Positions 1 to 4,964 of a DNA stretch of 5,405 bases are shown here, in pieces. Source of the DNA: an uncultured Paracoccaceae bacterium (GTDB taxonomy: Bacteria > Pseudomonadota > Alphaproteobacteria > Rhodobacterales > Rhodobacteraceae); NCBI GenBank assembly GCA_937132145.1, contig CAKZNY010000048.1, positions 1 to 5,405 on the forward strand. The letters are read 5' to 3'. Below the pieces are notes generated by a model. The model saw only the letters and a program-made list of their open reading frames with translations, searched no databases and was not told the origin of the DNA. Position numbers and translations under genes: made by a program. Within the stretch, counting starts at the first letter, position 1; each line of letters starts with the position of its first letter.

Positions 1-101
1 GCGAGAACGGTCTTGCCGGCAACGACATGAGCCACGTTCGCCAGGTCCGAACACATCCTCTTTCCCTGACCGGCGGCCAGGATTATGACATGGACGGACA
101 A
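1..101 (-). CDS. glmU: GlmU-like nucleotidyltransferase, N-terminal fragment cut by the window edge
   Basis: GlmU makes UDP-N-acetylglucosamine for peptidoglycan and lipopolysaccharide; its N-terminal domain is the uridyltransferase. The 33 visible codons begin MSVHVIILAAGQGKRM and continue with SDLANVAH and VVAGKTVL, which follows the GlmU start (LAAGxGTRMxSDLPKVLHxVAGxPM) closely. The start is a TTG at 99-101, chosen because AGAGGA lies six bases upstream and the residues match from there; an upstream ATT is less likely. Odd points: GTRM is GKRM, and the PKVLH block is ANVAH, so the lysine equivalent to E. coli Lys25 is Asn. The frame is open to the edge, so it may be an active variant, a diverged paralogue or a decaying copy. 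Another NTP-transferase family is possible. tRNA-Gln ends 23 bp upstream on the same strand. The family is fairly secure; the GlmU symbol is an inference from a short stretch. Confidence 0.7.
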   Translation of the reverse strand, partial: MSVHVIILAAGQGKRMCSDLANVAHVVAGKTVL

Positions 102-124
102 TGGAATTCCTCTCGGTATCAGCG

Positions 125-196
125 CTGGGGGGGCAGGACTCGAACCCGCTCTAACAGGACCAAAACCTGCCGTGCTTCCAGTTACACCACCCCCCA
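125..196 (-). tRNA. tRNA-Gln (anticodon UUG)
   Basis: A complete 72-nt cloverleaf can be folded on the minus strand. The acceptor stem is TGGGGGG with CCCCCCA, the D stem GTGT with GCAC (one G-U), the anticodon stem GCAGG with CCTGT around the loop TTTTGGT, and the T stem GCGGG with CCTGC around TTCGAGT. Loop positions 34-36 read TTG (161-163), giving Gln. The discriminator base is G and CCA is not encoded. It lies between tadA and glmU on the same strand; no convincing promoter of its own was seen, so read-through from upstream is possible. Confidence 0.96.
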
Positions 197-256
197 AATC
201 ACCCGGGGTGTCAGCCCCCACAGATTAACCGTGGGACGGGCGAACTCTTGTCGTGT

Positions 257-287
257 GCAGCCACCTACACGTCGTGTAGGTGGCTGC
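257..287. terminator. Perfect 14-bp hairpin after tadA (terminator-like, no U-tract)
   Basis: Two perfectly complementary 14-base arms (257-270 and 274-287) enclose the three-base loop GTC. The hairpin begins 7 bases past the tadA stop on the minus strand, where an intrinsic terminator would sit, but neither side has a run of T. It may be a terminator, an mRNA 3'-end stabiliser or a dispersed palindromic repeat. Confidence 0.55.
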
Positions 288-294
288 TCACGCA

Positions 295-744
295 TCATCG
301 TCTCTGCGCGAAGAACTCTTTGAGCAGGTCGCTGCTCTCCGCGGCGAGCACACCTTCGACCAGTTCGATCCGGTGGTTGAGCCGCCGGTCCTGGGGGATG
401 TTGTAGAGAGACCACGCCGCTCCTGCCTTGGGATCGGGTGCCCCGTAGACGATCCGATCCAGCCGGGCCCAGACCGCAGCCCCGGCGCACATCGGGCACG
501 GCTCCAGCGTAACATAAAGGTCAACGCTAGGCAGCCGCTCCGAACCCAAAGCCGCACAAGCCGCCCGAATTACCAGAATTTCAGCATGCGCCGTCGGGTC
601 ACACAATTCCCGTGTACGATTGCCGTTTTGGGCCAGAATTTCACCATTTGCGATGATAACCGCGCCCACCGGAGTTTCGCCTCGTTCGCCCGCCAGACGG
701 GCCTCGGCCAGGGCAATGTCCATATATGTGGTGAATTCGCGCAT
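295..744 (-). CDS. tadA: tRNA-specific adenosine deaminase TadA
   Basis: TadA deaminates adenosine 34 of tRNA-Arg(ACG) to inosine so that one tRNA reads several CGN codons. The 149-residue product has the cytidine/deoxycytidylate-deaminase fold signature: TAHAEI with zinc ligand His53 and proton shuttle Glu55, then LEPCPMC with zinc ligands Cys83 and Cys86. Spacing matches E. coli TadA (His57, Glu59, Cys87, Cys90), and the length is normal for short alphaproteobacterial forms. The ATG at 742-744 is chosen because AGGG lies five to six bases upstream and the N-terminus (MREFTTYMDIAL) then fits the family. A much longer in-frame reading upstream runs antisense through the pseudouridine synthase gene and is not real. 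The gene is divergent from that synthase, and a perfect hairpin follows its stop. Cytoplasmic; all catalytic residues are present. Confidence 0.95.
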   Translation of the reverse strand: MREFTTYMDIALAEARLAGERGETPVGAVIIANGEILAQNGNRTRELCDPTAHAEILVIRAACAALGSERLPSVDLYVTLEPCPMCAGAAVWARLDRIVYGAPDPKAGAAWSLYNIPQDRRLNHRIELVEGVLAAESSDLLKEFFAQRR

Positions 745-789
745 TTCGGCCCTAGTCAAATGTGTGTTGTATCGTGTATGCCCCGTTCT

Positions 790-1683
790 ATGACAGAAAA
801 GAAACATGAAGGCGAGCGGATCGCCAAGCGTCTTTCGCGCGCAGGGGTTGCCTCGCGCCGCGAAGTTGAACGGATGATTGCGGCTGGACGCATAAGCGTT
901 AACGGCAAGTTGCTGGAGTCTCCGGCATTCAATGTTGTGCCTTCGGACCGGATTTTGGTGGACAACAAACCTGTTGCGGCCGCCGAGCCTGCGCGGCTGT
1001 GGAAATACTACAAGCCCAAGGGCCTCGTTTCGACCAATAACGATGAAAAAGGCCGCGAGACGATTTTCGATCGCCTGCCCGATGATTTGCCGCGCGTAAT
1101 GACCATTGGACGCCTCGATTTGAATTCCGAGGGGATGTTGCTGCTGACCAATGACGGCGAGCTGAAGCGCAAGCTGGAGCTGCCCTCGACCGGTTGGGTG
1201 CGCAAATACCGCGTGCGGGTGAACGGCTATCCGACGAACGAGACGCTGGAGCCGTTGCGCAAAGGTATCACCGTTGACGGCGAACGTTTCTTGCCGATGC
1301 AAGTGGTTCTGGATCGCCAGCAGGGCGCGAATGCATGGCTGACGATTGGCCTGCGCGAGGGCAAGAACCGCGAGATCCGCCGTGCGATTGAAAGCATCAA
1401 CATGACGGTGAACCGGCTGATCCGGATTTCCTACGGGCCGTTTCAGCTTGGCGAAATGAAGCTGGGCGAGGTCGAGGAAATAAAGGCCAAGGTTTTACGC
1501 GACCAGTTGGGCATTGAACGTCCTACTGAAATCGAACGCAAAGTCGCCCCGACCGAGAAACCACGTGCCCCGAGGGTTCGGCAAGTCCGCCCCGGCTCGG
1601 CCAGCCCGGGAATTTCGCTACGCGGCAAAAAACGTGCGGGCAGCAAGGTTAAGCGCAAGCCGGCTCCGTTTAAAGGTAAATGA
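790..1683 (+). CDS. rluB: 23S rRNA pseudouridine synthase, RsuA/RluB family
   Basis: Converts a uridine in rRNA to pseudouridine; RluB proper acts on 23S U2605 (E. coli numbering). From MTEKKHEGERIAK the product has 297 residues. Residues about 8-56 are an S4 RNA-binding domain (RLSRAGVASRREVERMI, then GRISVNG). The catalytic domain carries GRLDLNSEG with the nucleophile Asp110, and the later LREGKNREIRR block typical of the RluB/E/F-RsuA branch. A lysine/arginine/proline-rich tail of about 45 residues (about 250-297) probably helps hold rRNA, as in other RluB proteins. Two starts are possible, ATG at 790 or ATG at 778 (four residues longer); neither has a clear ribosome-binding site. The longer reading back to 280 is antisense to tadA and rejected. 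Family certain; the exact target (RluB rather than RluE/RluF) is inferred from length and basic tail. Confidence 0.92.
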   Translation: MTEKKHEGERIAKRLSRAGVASRREVERMIAAGRISVNGKLLESPAFNVVPSDRILVDNKPVAAAEPARLWKYYKPKGLVSTNNDEKGRETIFDRLPDDLPRVMTIGRLDLNSEGMLLLTNDGELKRKLELPSTGWVRKYRVRVNGYPTNETLEPLRKGITVDGERFLPMQVVLDRQQGANAWLTIGLREGKNREIRRAIESINMTVNRLIRISYGPFQLGEMKLGEVEEIKAKVLRDQLGIERPTEIERKVAPTEKPRAPRVRQVRPGSASPGISLRGKKRAGSKVKRKPAPFKGK

Positions 1684-1695
1684 TTGATCATCACA

Positions 1696-1714
1696 GGCTT
1701 CCCCTTCGGGAGCC
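1696..1714 (+). terminator. Hairpin downstream of rluB, possible weak terminator
   Basis: Arms GGCTTCC (1696-1702) and GGGAGCC (1708-1714) pair over seven bases with one G-U and a five-base loop, 12 bases past the rluB stop. The nearest T-run (TTTT) is some 15 bases further on, so intrinsic termination would be inefficient or Rho-assisted. Confidence 0.45.
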
Positions 1715-1894
1715 GTATATCGAGTATGTTTTCCTCGGCGAAATTAGCCAATAGGTATGGCGGCGCGGCATTACCGGATTTGGGGAATAAGGTCGCGCAC
1801 CATTCCAAAGGCGATCCGAGTGCTTAACAAGGGCGACTTTGATGTAGTCGACAACGTAAGCGACCTCGTAGACTTATTGTTTGGCGTACCTCGC

Positions 1895-1967
1895 CGTAGG
1901 GTGTGCGGTCCCCGCGCACCATTTGGTCGAAACGTTGTCACGGTGCGCGGAAACCGCACACCCTACG
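1895..1967. repeat. REPIN-like element: two GTAG-headed REP units in inverted orientation
   Basis: Each half starts with GTAG and continues into an imperfect hairpin, GGTGTGCG paired with CGCGCACC (one G-U) around a five-base loop. The left unit is 1896-1920 on plus, the right unit 1942-1966 on minus, with a 21-base spacer. The halves differ only in two loop bases (CC versus TT), so the whole also forms one long stem. GTAG followed by an imperfect palindrome is the hallmark of REP sequences mobilised by RAYT (TnpA-REP) transposases, and the head-to-head pair is the REPIN/BIME arrangement. Lying between convergent genes is typical. No RAYT gene is in this window. The identification as a mobilised family, rather than a single palindrome, is inference until other copies are counted. 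Confidence 0.7.
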
Positions 1968-1992
1968 AATGTTAATAAAACCGACCGCAAAT

Positions 1993-2036
1993 TTGTGCAT
2001 ACGCGTTGTGCACGCATTGTGTACGGGTTGTGCACA
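1993..2036 (+). repeat. Four phased direct repeats of TTGTG(C/T)A(C/T)
   Basis: Copies are TTGTGCAT (1993), TTGTGCAC (2006), TTGTGTAC (2017) and TTGTGCACA (2028), starting 13, 11 and 11 bases apart, roughly one helical turn each and all on the same strand. The last copy differs from the DnaA-box consensus TTATCCACA at two positions, and TGTGCACA is itself palindromic. The regular spacing looks like a protein-binding array, but the position between gene ends gives no obvious promoter to control. Function unknown. Confidence 0.6.
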
Positions 2037-2038
2037 GC

Positions 2039-2055
2039 GTTTTCCGCCGGAAAAC
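2039..2055. terminator. Small hairpin beyond the APH-family gene, terminator-like
   Basis: GTTTTCC and GGAAAAC pair perfectly over seven bases around GCC. It lies 25 bases beyond the stop of the minus-strand kinase gene and directly after the TTGTG array. There is no T-run on the minus-strand exit side, so terminator activity is uncertain; it may belong to the repeat cluster. Confidence 0.35.
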
Positions 2056-2079
2056 CCGATTAGTTAACGCCACCGCGCA

Positions 2080-2997
2080 TTACATTTTGGCCAGATAGCC
2101 CACACCCAGTTCCGCCGTCACCCGCGCAAAATCGGGGGCGAGGGCCTGTGGCTCGGTGGCCTCCATATGGCTACCGATCCACGCAAGCAGGGCCATTCGG
2201 CGCAGCATTATGAAGCTGTCAATTTCAAAGATTTCCGCGCCACTCAGGGGGCGAAATTCGCGATATCCCTTGACCCAGGCCTTGCGCAACGCCGGAATTT
2301 GCGGGTCATCCTCGATGAACGAAATAGCTGCGGCGAAGTCGTACAGGAACCAGCCAAACCCGCAATCGTCAAAGTCGATCAGGCGCGTTTCGCCGTTGTG
2401 AACCAGTATATTTGCAAGCCGCATGTCGGCGTGAATCAACCCGTAATTTTGCGCCGTTTGCCCAAAAGCGTTCAGGCGATGGCGCACCACGCGCTCCACC
2501 CGTTCCAGAATACGGCGGATGTCATTGGTCACATTTGGCGCGGCCCGCCAGTCCCCCCAATTGGCATTTTCGCCAAAGACTTCGGGTAATCCCCACGCCA
2601 AACGCTCGAAGTTTTCAGGCCGTGTCCAGCTTTGACTATGGTTGTGCGTTTGGGCGGCGATGCGGCCAAGCTCGGTGAAAGACGCGGTCAAATCTTCGCT
2701 CTGATCGGGGTGTTCACCGTTGATATAGTTGAATAAAACCATAAACCGCCCATCGTCGGCCTGAACCATCCTGCCATTAATTCCGGCAATTGCGATGGGC
2801 GTATTCAGGGGCAGGGCGGCGCTCCATTCCAGCTCGCATTCAATTGCGCGCTCGGTGTTATACCCTTGGCGATGCACGCGCAGCACGGCCTTAAAACCTT
2901 CGCTCTCAACCAGATAGGTTTCGTTTTCCGAGACGTTGATAAGCGTCGCCTGCGCGCCTTCGGGAATATCCCAGAGATGGAGGGGTAATGTGTTCAT
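2080..2997 (-). CDS. APH-family phosphotransferase, RdoA/SrkA-like (substrate unknown)
   Basis: A 305-residue soluble kinase-fold protein of the aminoglycoside phosphotransferase/choline kinase superfamily, closest in look to the COG2334 group (SrkA/RdoA, homoserine-kinase-like). The N-lobe has ENETYLV (24-30) and FKAVLRVHR (35-43). The C-lobe has the catalytic loop HADMRLANIL, with His189, Asp191 and Asn196, and the metal-binding IDFDD, with Asp208 and Asp210. All residues expected of an active phosphotransferase are present and the length is normal. This superfamily phosphorylates small molecules (homoserine, choline, hydroxylysine, aminoglycosides) or proteins; nothing here picks one, and calling it a resistance gene would be unjustified. 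No strong ribosome-binding site precedes the ATG at 2995-2997; a TTGAAC (3032-3027) with a poor TAAACG 17 bases on could even give a leaderless message. Divergent from rnpB. Confidence 0.88.
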   Translation of the reverse strand: MNTLPLHLWDIPEGAQATLINVSENETYLVESEGFKAVLRVHRQGYNTERAIECELEWSAALPLNTPIAIAGINGRMVQADDGRFMVLFNYINGEHPDQSEDLTASFTELGRIAAQTHNHSQSWTRPENFERLAWGLPEVFGENANWGDWRAAPNVTNDIRRILERVERVVRHRLNAFGQTAQNYGLIHADMRLANILVHNGETRLIDFDDCGFGWFLYDFAAAISFIEDDPQIPALRKAWVKGYREFRPLSGAEIFEIDSFIMLRRMALLAWIGSHMEATEPQALAPDFARVTAELGVGYLAKM

Positions 2998-3038
2998 GCG
3001 GCCCGTTTAGTCGCTAATATGCGCAGGTTCAACGGCCA

Positions 3039-3067
3039 TTGACCGCGCCCTTGCAACGCCCTACCTA
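3039..3067 (+). promoter_or_regulatory. Candidate promoter of rnpB
   Basis: TTGACC (3039-3044) matches the -35 consensus at five of six bases. With a 17-base spacer the -10 would be TACCTA (3062-3067), a weak match. Transcription would start near 3074, which coincides with the outer end of the RNase P P1 helix. Confidence 0.5.
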
Positions 3068-3071
3068 ACAG

Positions 3072-3436
3072 ATATGCGGATGGCTGGATGGCTGCACCTT
3101 TAGGGGTGAGGAAAGTCCGGACTCCATGGAGAAGTGACGCCGGTTAACGGCCGGCCGGGGCAACCCGAGGGAAAGTGCCACAGAGAACAGACCGCCTTGC
3201 ATGCAAGGTAAGGGTGAAACGGTGGAGTAAGAGCCCACCGCGTTGCTGGCAACAGGAACGGCACGGTAAACCCCGTCAGGAGCAAGGCCAAATAGGGATC
3301 GCGCGTCGCAAGACAGGTCTTCAACCGAGCGATCCGGGTTGGCTGCAAGAGCCTGTTGGTAACAGCAGGCCCAGACGAATGGTCATTGAAGGGCGCAAGC
3401 CCGGAACAAAATCCGGCTTATAGGCCATCCGCATAT
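3072..3436 (+). ncRNA. rnpB: RNase P RNA, class A
   Basis: Catalytic RNA that trims the 5' leader from pre-tRNAs together with the RnpA protein. The ends pair in a perfect 13-bp P1 helix (3072-3084 with 3424-3436). Conserved blocks appear in the expected order: GAGGAAAGTCCGG (3108-3120) near the 5' end, AGAACAGA in the J11/12 region (3183-3190), the GGTAAGGGTGAAACGGTGG segment (3207-3225), the GGTAAACCCC core block (3265-3274), and the 3' core ACAAAATCCGGCTTATAGGCC region (about 3407-3427). Length, about 360 nt, suits the alphaproteobacterial type. The exact 5' and 3' ends are set from P1 and could move a few bases. TTTT directly after P1 (3436-3439) may aid termination. It is divergent from the APH-family gene. 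Confidence 0.96.
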
Positions 3437-3479
3437 TTTCCGTATTTACGCGACGGCGTACACCGCGCTCACCGTAAAG

Positions 3480-3510
3480 TTGCGACATTTTGGCATTTTC
3501 GTGTTATAAT
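3480..3510 (+). promoter_or_regulatory. Candidate sigma-70 promoter before the cytochrome gene
   Basis: TATAAT (3505-3510) is a perfect -10 box. The best -35 is TTGCGA (3480-3485), with a longish 19-base spacer. Transcription would begin near 3517, so the adjoining Fnr-type box would lie just at or after the start site, a place where a bound regulator would block rather than activate this promoter. Confidence 0.5.
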
Positions 3511-3518
3511 TGGAAACA

Positions 3519-3532
3519 TTGATTCAGGTCAA
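3519..3532. promoter_or_regulatory. Fnr-type (FnrL/Crp-Fnr family) binding site
   Basis: TTGATTCAGGTCAA is a two-half-site palindrome of the form TTGAT-N4-GTCAA, matching the Fnr consensus TTGAT-N4-ATCAA at nine of ten defined bases and the G-containing variants reported for alphaproteobacterial FnrL. Its centre is about 69 bases before the cytochrome ATG. If it acts as a class II activator site at -41.5, transcription would start near 3567, with TAGACA (3553-3558) as a weak -10. Confidence 0.7.
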
Positions 3533-3593
3533 TGAAGCTATACCTATTGGGGTAGACAAGCAGGCGAGTATTTTAAAACGAACGGAGAATGTA

Positions 3594-4154
3594 ATGAAGA
3601 CTCTCAAAATCGTGGCGCTGGCGGCTGTTGTCGGTTTGGCCGGTGTGACAACAATCTGGGCGCAAGGTGATCATGGCGACGGCGTAACAACGACCCGATT
3701 GCTTATGCCAATAATGAACGCGAACCGTGGAATGGAGCTGTTTGCGTCAAAAGGTTGTGCAACGTGCCACGCGGTTAACGGAGTCGGCGGGGAGGATGCA
3801 AGCCCGCTGGATGCACATGACATGGACGAATATATGAACCCGTTCGATCTGGCCGCAAAAATGTGGCTGATGGCCCCGTATATGATTGCGGCGCAGGAAG
3901 ATGAACTGGGCGAGCAAATTTTGTTCACGGGCGACGAGTTGTCAAACCTTATTGCGTTTTTGCACGATGATGCACAGCAAAAATTGTTTACCGAAGAATT
4001 TCTAGAGATCATGTCCGCAGATGCATCAAAGCACGGAGATGGTGACGGGGGCCACGACGACGGCGAAGAAGAAGATCACGACGAGGAAGAGGAAGAGCAC
4101 GATGAAAGCGAAACTGAAGAAGTCCATGACGACGATGAAGCGCCTCACGACTAA
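3594..4154 (+). CDS. Secreted monoheme cytochrome c with acidic His-rich tail
   Basis: A 186-residue exported cytochrome c, presumably a periplasmic electron carrier; partners unknown. Residues 1-23 are a Sec signal peptide (MKTLKIVALAAVVGLAG core, cleavage near WAQ-GD). The single heme site is CATCH (55-59), and the WLMAPYM segment (91-97) offers Met93 or Met97 as the distal ligand. The segment NPFDLAAKMWLMAPYM followed by a TGDELSNLIAFL helix resembles a family of small c-type cytochromes with the pattern WNHAPxM. After residue 146 comes a 40-residue tail almost wholly Asp, Glu and Gly, with six histidines (147-186), suited to binding divalent metals or a basic partner. The ATG at 3594 is chosen for GGAGA about seven bases upstream and the signal peptide; an in-frame TTG at 3510 would bury it. 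An Fnr-type box precedes it, and the SHOCT gene overlaps its end by 20 bp. Confidence 0.9.
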   Translation: MKTLKIVALAAVVGLAGVTTIWAQGDHGDGVTTTRLLMPIMNANRGMELFASKGCATCHAVNGVGGEDASPLDAHDMDEYMNPFDLAAKMWLMAPYMIAAQEDELGEQILFTGDELSNLIAFLHDDAQQKLFTEEFLEIMSADASKHGDGDGGHDDGEEEDHDEEEEEHDESETEEVHDDDEAPHD

Positions 4155-4497
4155 TATCCGAGAGGCAGTAAACCTCAAGCCCTTCATGGCTGGATCCGCA
4201 ACTGCAACGCTTGTAGCGCTGAATGCATCCGCGGCATCCGCTGATGTGGGTGAAAAATTCGGGTATGGCGGCCACATGTGGGGTTCCGGAACCGGATGGT
4301 TTTATGGAGGGCACGCCCTTATGTTCGTATTCTGGATTGGTGTAATCGTGTTGATTGTCCTAGCTGTGCGCTGGGCGGGCGACCGAAAATCCGGCGGCAA
4401 CAGCGAAAGGTCGCTGAACATCTTGAAGGATCGTATGGCGCGCGGCGAGATTGAACCCGCAGAATACGAGGAACGTCGGAAAATACTGGAAATATGA
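4135..4497 (+). CDS. Membrane-anchored SHOCT-domain protein
   Basis: A 120-residue protein of no assigned function. From the ATG at 4135 it has an N-terminal stretch ending ALNASAASA (28-36), likely a signal sequence cleaved before DVGE, then a Gly/His/Trp-rich patch (YGGHMWGSGTGWFYGGH, 44-60), one clear membrane helix (about 61-80), and a cytoplasmic C-terminal SHOCT motif (LNILKDRMARGEIEPAEYEERRKIL, split as 94-106 and 107-118). SHOCT is a short oligomerisation motif found at the ends of many membrane proteins. The start overlaps the cytochrome stop by 20 bp, implying coupled translation; an ATG at 4126 is an alternative. The reading extends further back to 4021, but that stretch is the shadow of the acidic cytochrome tail read in another frame, giving an artificial Lys/Thr-rich peptide. 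Possibly a membrane partner of the cytochrome (inference from position). A shared terminator follows. Confidence 0.82.
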   Translation: MKRLTTNIREAVNLKPFMAGSATATLVALNASAASADVGEKFGYGGHMWGSGTGWFYGGHALMFVFWIGVIVLIVLAVRWAGDRKSGGNSERSLNILKDRMARGEIEPAEYEERRKILEI

Positions 4498-4502
4498 AGA
4501 CG

Positions 4503-4529
4503 CGGGCAGGTCAAATGATGATCTGCCCG
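4503..4529. terminator. Terminator between convergent SHOCT and DUF1761 genes
   Basis: Ten-base arms CGGGCAGGTC (4503-4512) and GATCTGCCCG (4520-4529) pair with one G-U around a seven-base loop, 5 bases past the SHOCT stop and 8 bases past the DUF1761 stop. On plus it is followed by a short T-run (TTTT, 4536-4539) after six intervening bases. Placement suggests a two-way terminator, stronger on plus. Confidence 0.7.
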
Positions 4530-4537
4530 TAGCAATT

Positions 4538-4921
4538 TTAGATGATGGCTTGGCAAATAATCATAATAACCACCATGGAAACTGTGAAACCCGCTTCGGT
4601 ATGGCGCGCGTAAGCGTTTTTACCGGTAAAGAATGCGCTGGCTCCGGCCAGAAACACCATCGTCAGTGTGATCAAAATAATGGTAAAAAGCGCCTCGTTC
4701 TTGGCGGTTACGGCAACAACCCAAGCCAGTAGAAATGTCCCGATTGCTTGTGCAATCATTGCACCGGCAGGCGGCTTATCTGGGCTATCGGGGTTTATGC
4801 CAACGCCCTCGGCCCATTTCTTTCCGAACATTTTGGGCGAGAACCAAAGCATGCCCAGCCCAAAAGACAACGCAAAACCGACTATCGTCGCCAGCCAGTT
4901 AATATCTGTTATTTCACTCAT
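4538..4921 (-). CDS. DUF1761 family integral membrane protein
   Basis: A 127-residue inner-membrane protein of unknown function. The N-terminus (INWLATIVGFALSFGLGMLWFSPKMFGKKW, residues 7-36, key Trp9, Gly23, Trp26, Phe27, Pro29) is the typical DUF1761 opening: a membrane helix followed by a W-(F/Y)-x-P and FGKxW patch. Three more hydrophobic segments follow at about 53-73, 76-96 and 110-127, so four helices in all, and the length is normal. The ATG at 4919-4921 has a strong AGGGGA site seven bases upstream. The gene lies 43 bp after an AHSA1/SRPBCC fragment on the same strand; SRPBCC genes near small membrane-protein genes are common in this group, so the pair probably derives from one operon. 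With the upstream gene truncated, its own promoter status is unclear. Confidence 0.87.
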   Translation of the reverse strand: MSEITDINWLATIVGFALSFGLGMLWFSPKMFGKKWAEGVGINPDSPDKPPAGAMIAQAIGTFLLAWVVAVTAKNEALFTIILITLTMVFLAGASAFFTGKNAYARHTEAGFTVSMVVIMIICQAII

Positions 4922-4964
4922 CTCATTCCCCTTTTTATTATATACGCCACTTATATGGCTGATC

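Larger units (their letters stand above)
1684..2079. other. Gene-free convergent intergenic region with clustered repeats
   Basis: This 396-bp gap separates the convergent ends of rluB and the APH-family gene. No frame shows a recognisable protein. It holds, in order, a hairpin just after rluB, about 180 bp without clear structure, a pair of inverted REP units, four phased TTGTG repeats and a small hairpin near the APH stop. An open reading of 72 codons (1757-1975) and a 47-codon one from a TTG at 1684 exist, but the first runs through the inverted repeats and neither resembles a known family. In many alphaproteobacteria other RNA-modification genes such as rsmD lie near rluB; I see no trace of one here. 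Confidence 0.7.

Noticed and set aside
280..789. Upstream extension of the rluB reading frame (total 467 codons)
   Set aside because: It runs antisense through the whole of tadA, which has all catalytic residues; the extra residues resemble no RluB N-terminus.
745..1302. Upstream extension of the tadA reading frame (total 335 codons)
   Set aside because: It is the antisense of rluB; the ribosome-binding site and family alignment both favour the ATG at 742-744.
1684..1827. 47-codon reading frame from a TTG directly after the rluB stop
   Set aside because: AAAGG lies at a usable distance, but the frame overlaps the terminator-like hairpin and resembles no known protein.
1757..1975. 72-codon reading frame including an acidic segment (GDFDVVDNVSDLVDLL)
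   Set aside because: The segment looks protein-like, but there is no ribosome-binding site, no recognisable family, and the second half is made of the inverted REP units.
1993..2036. Origin of replication or CRISPR-like array
   Set aside because: Only four 8-9 base repeats 11-13 bases apart, two mismatches from the DnaA box and no AT-rich unwinding region; far too small and tight for CRISPR.
3100..3423. Reading frames of 82 codons on both strands
   Set aside because: They lie inside the RNase P RNA gene, whose conserved blocks and P1 pairing explain the sequence.
3510..3593. TTG start giving a 214-residue cytochrome
   Set aside because: It would place 28 residues before the signal peptide and translate through the Fnr box; the ATG at 3594 has a good ribosome-binding site.
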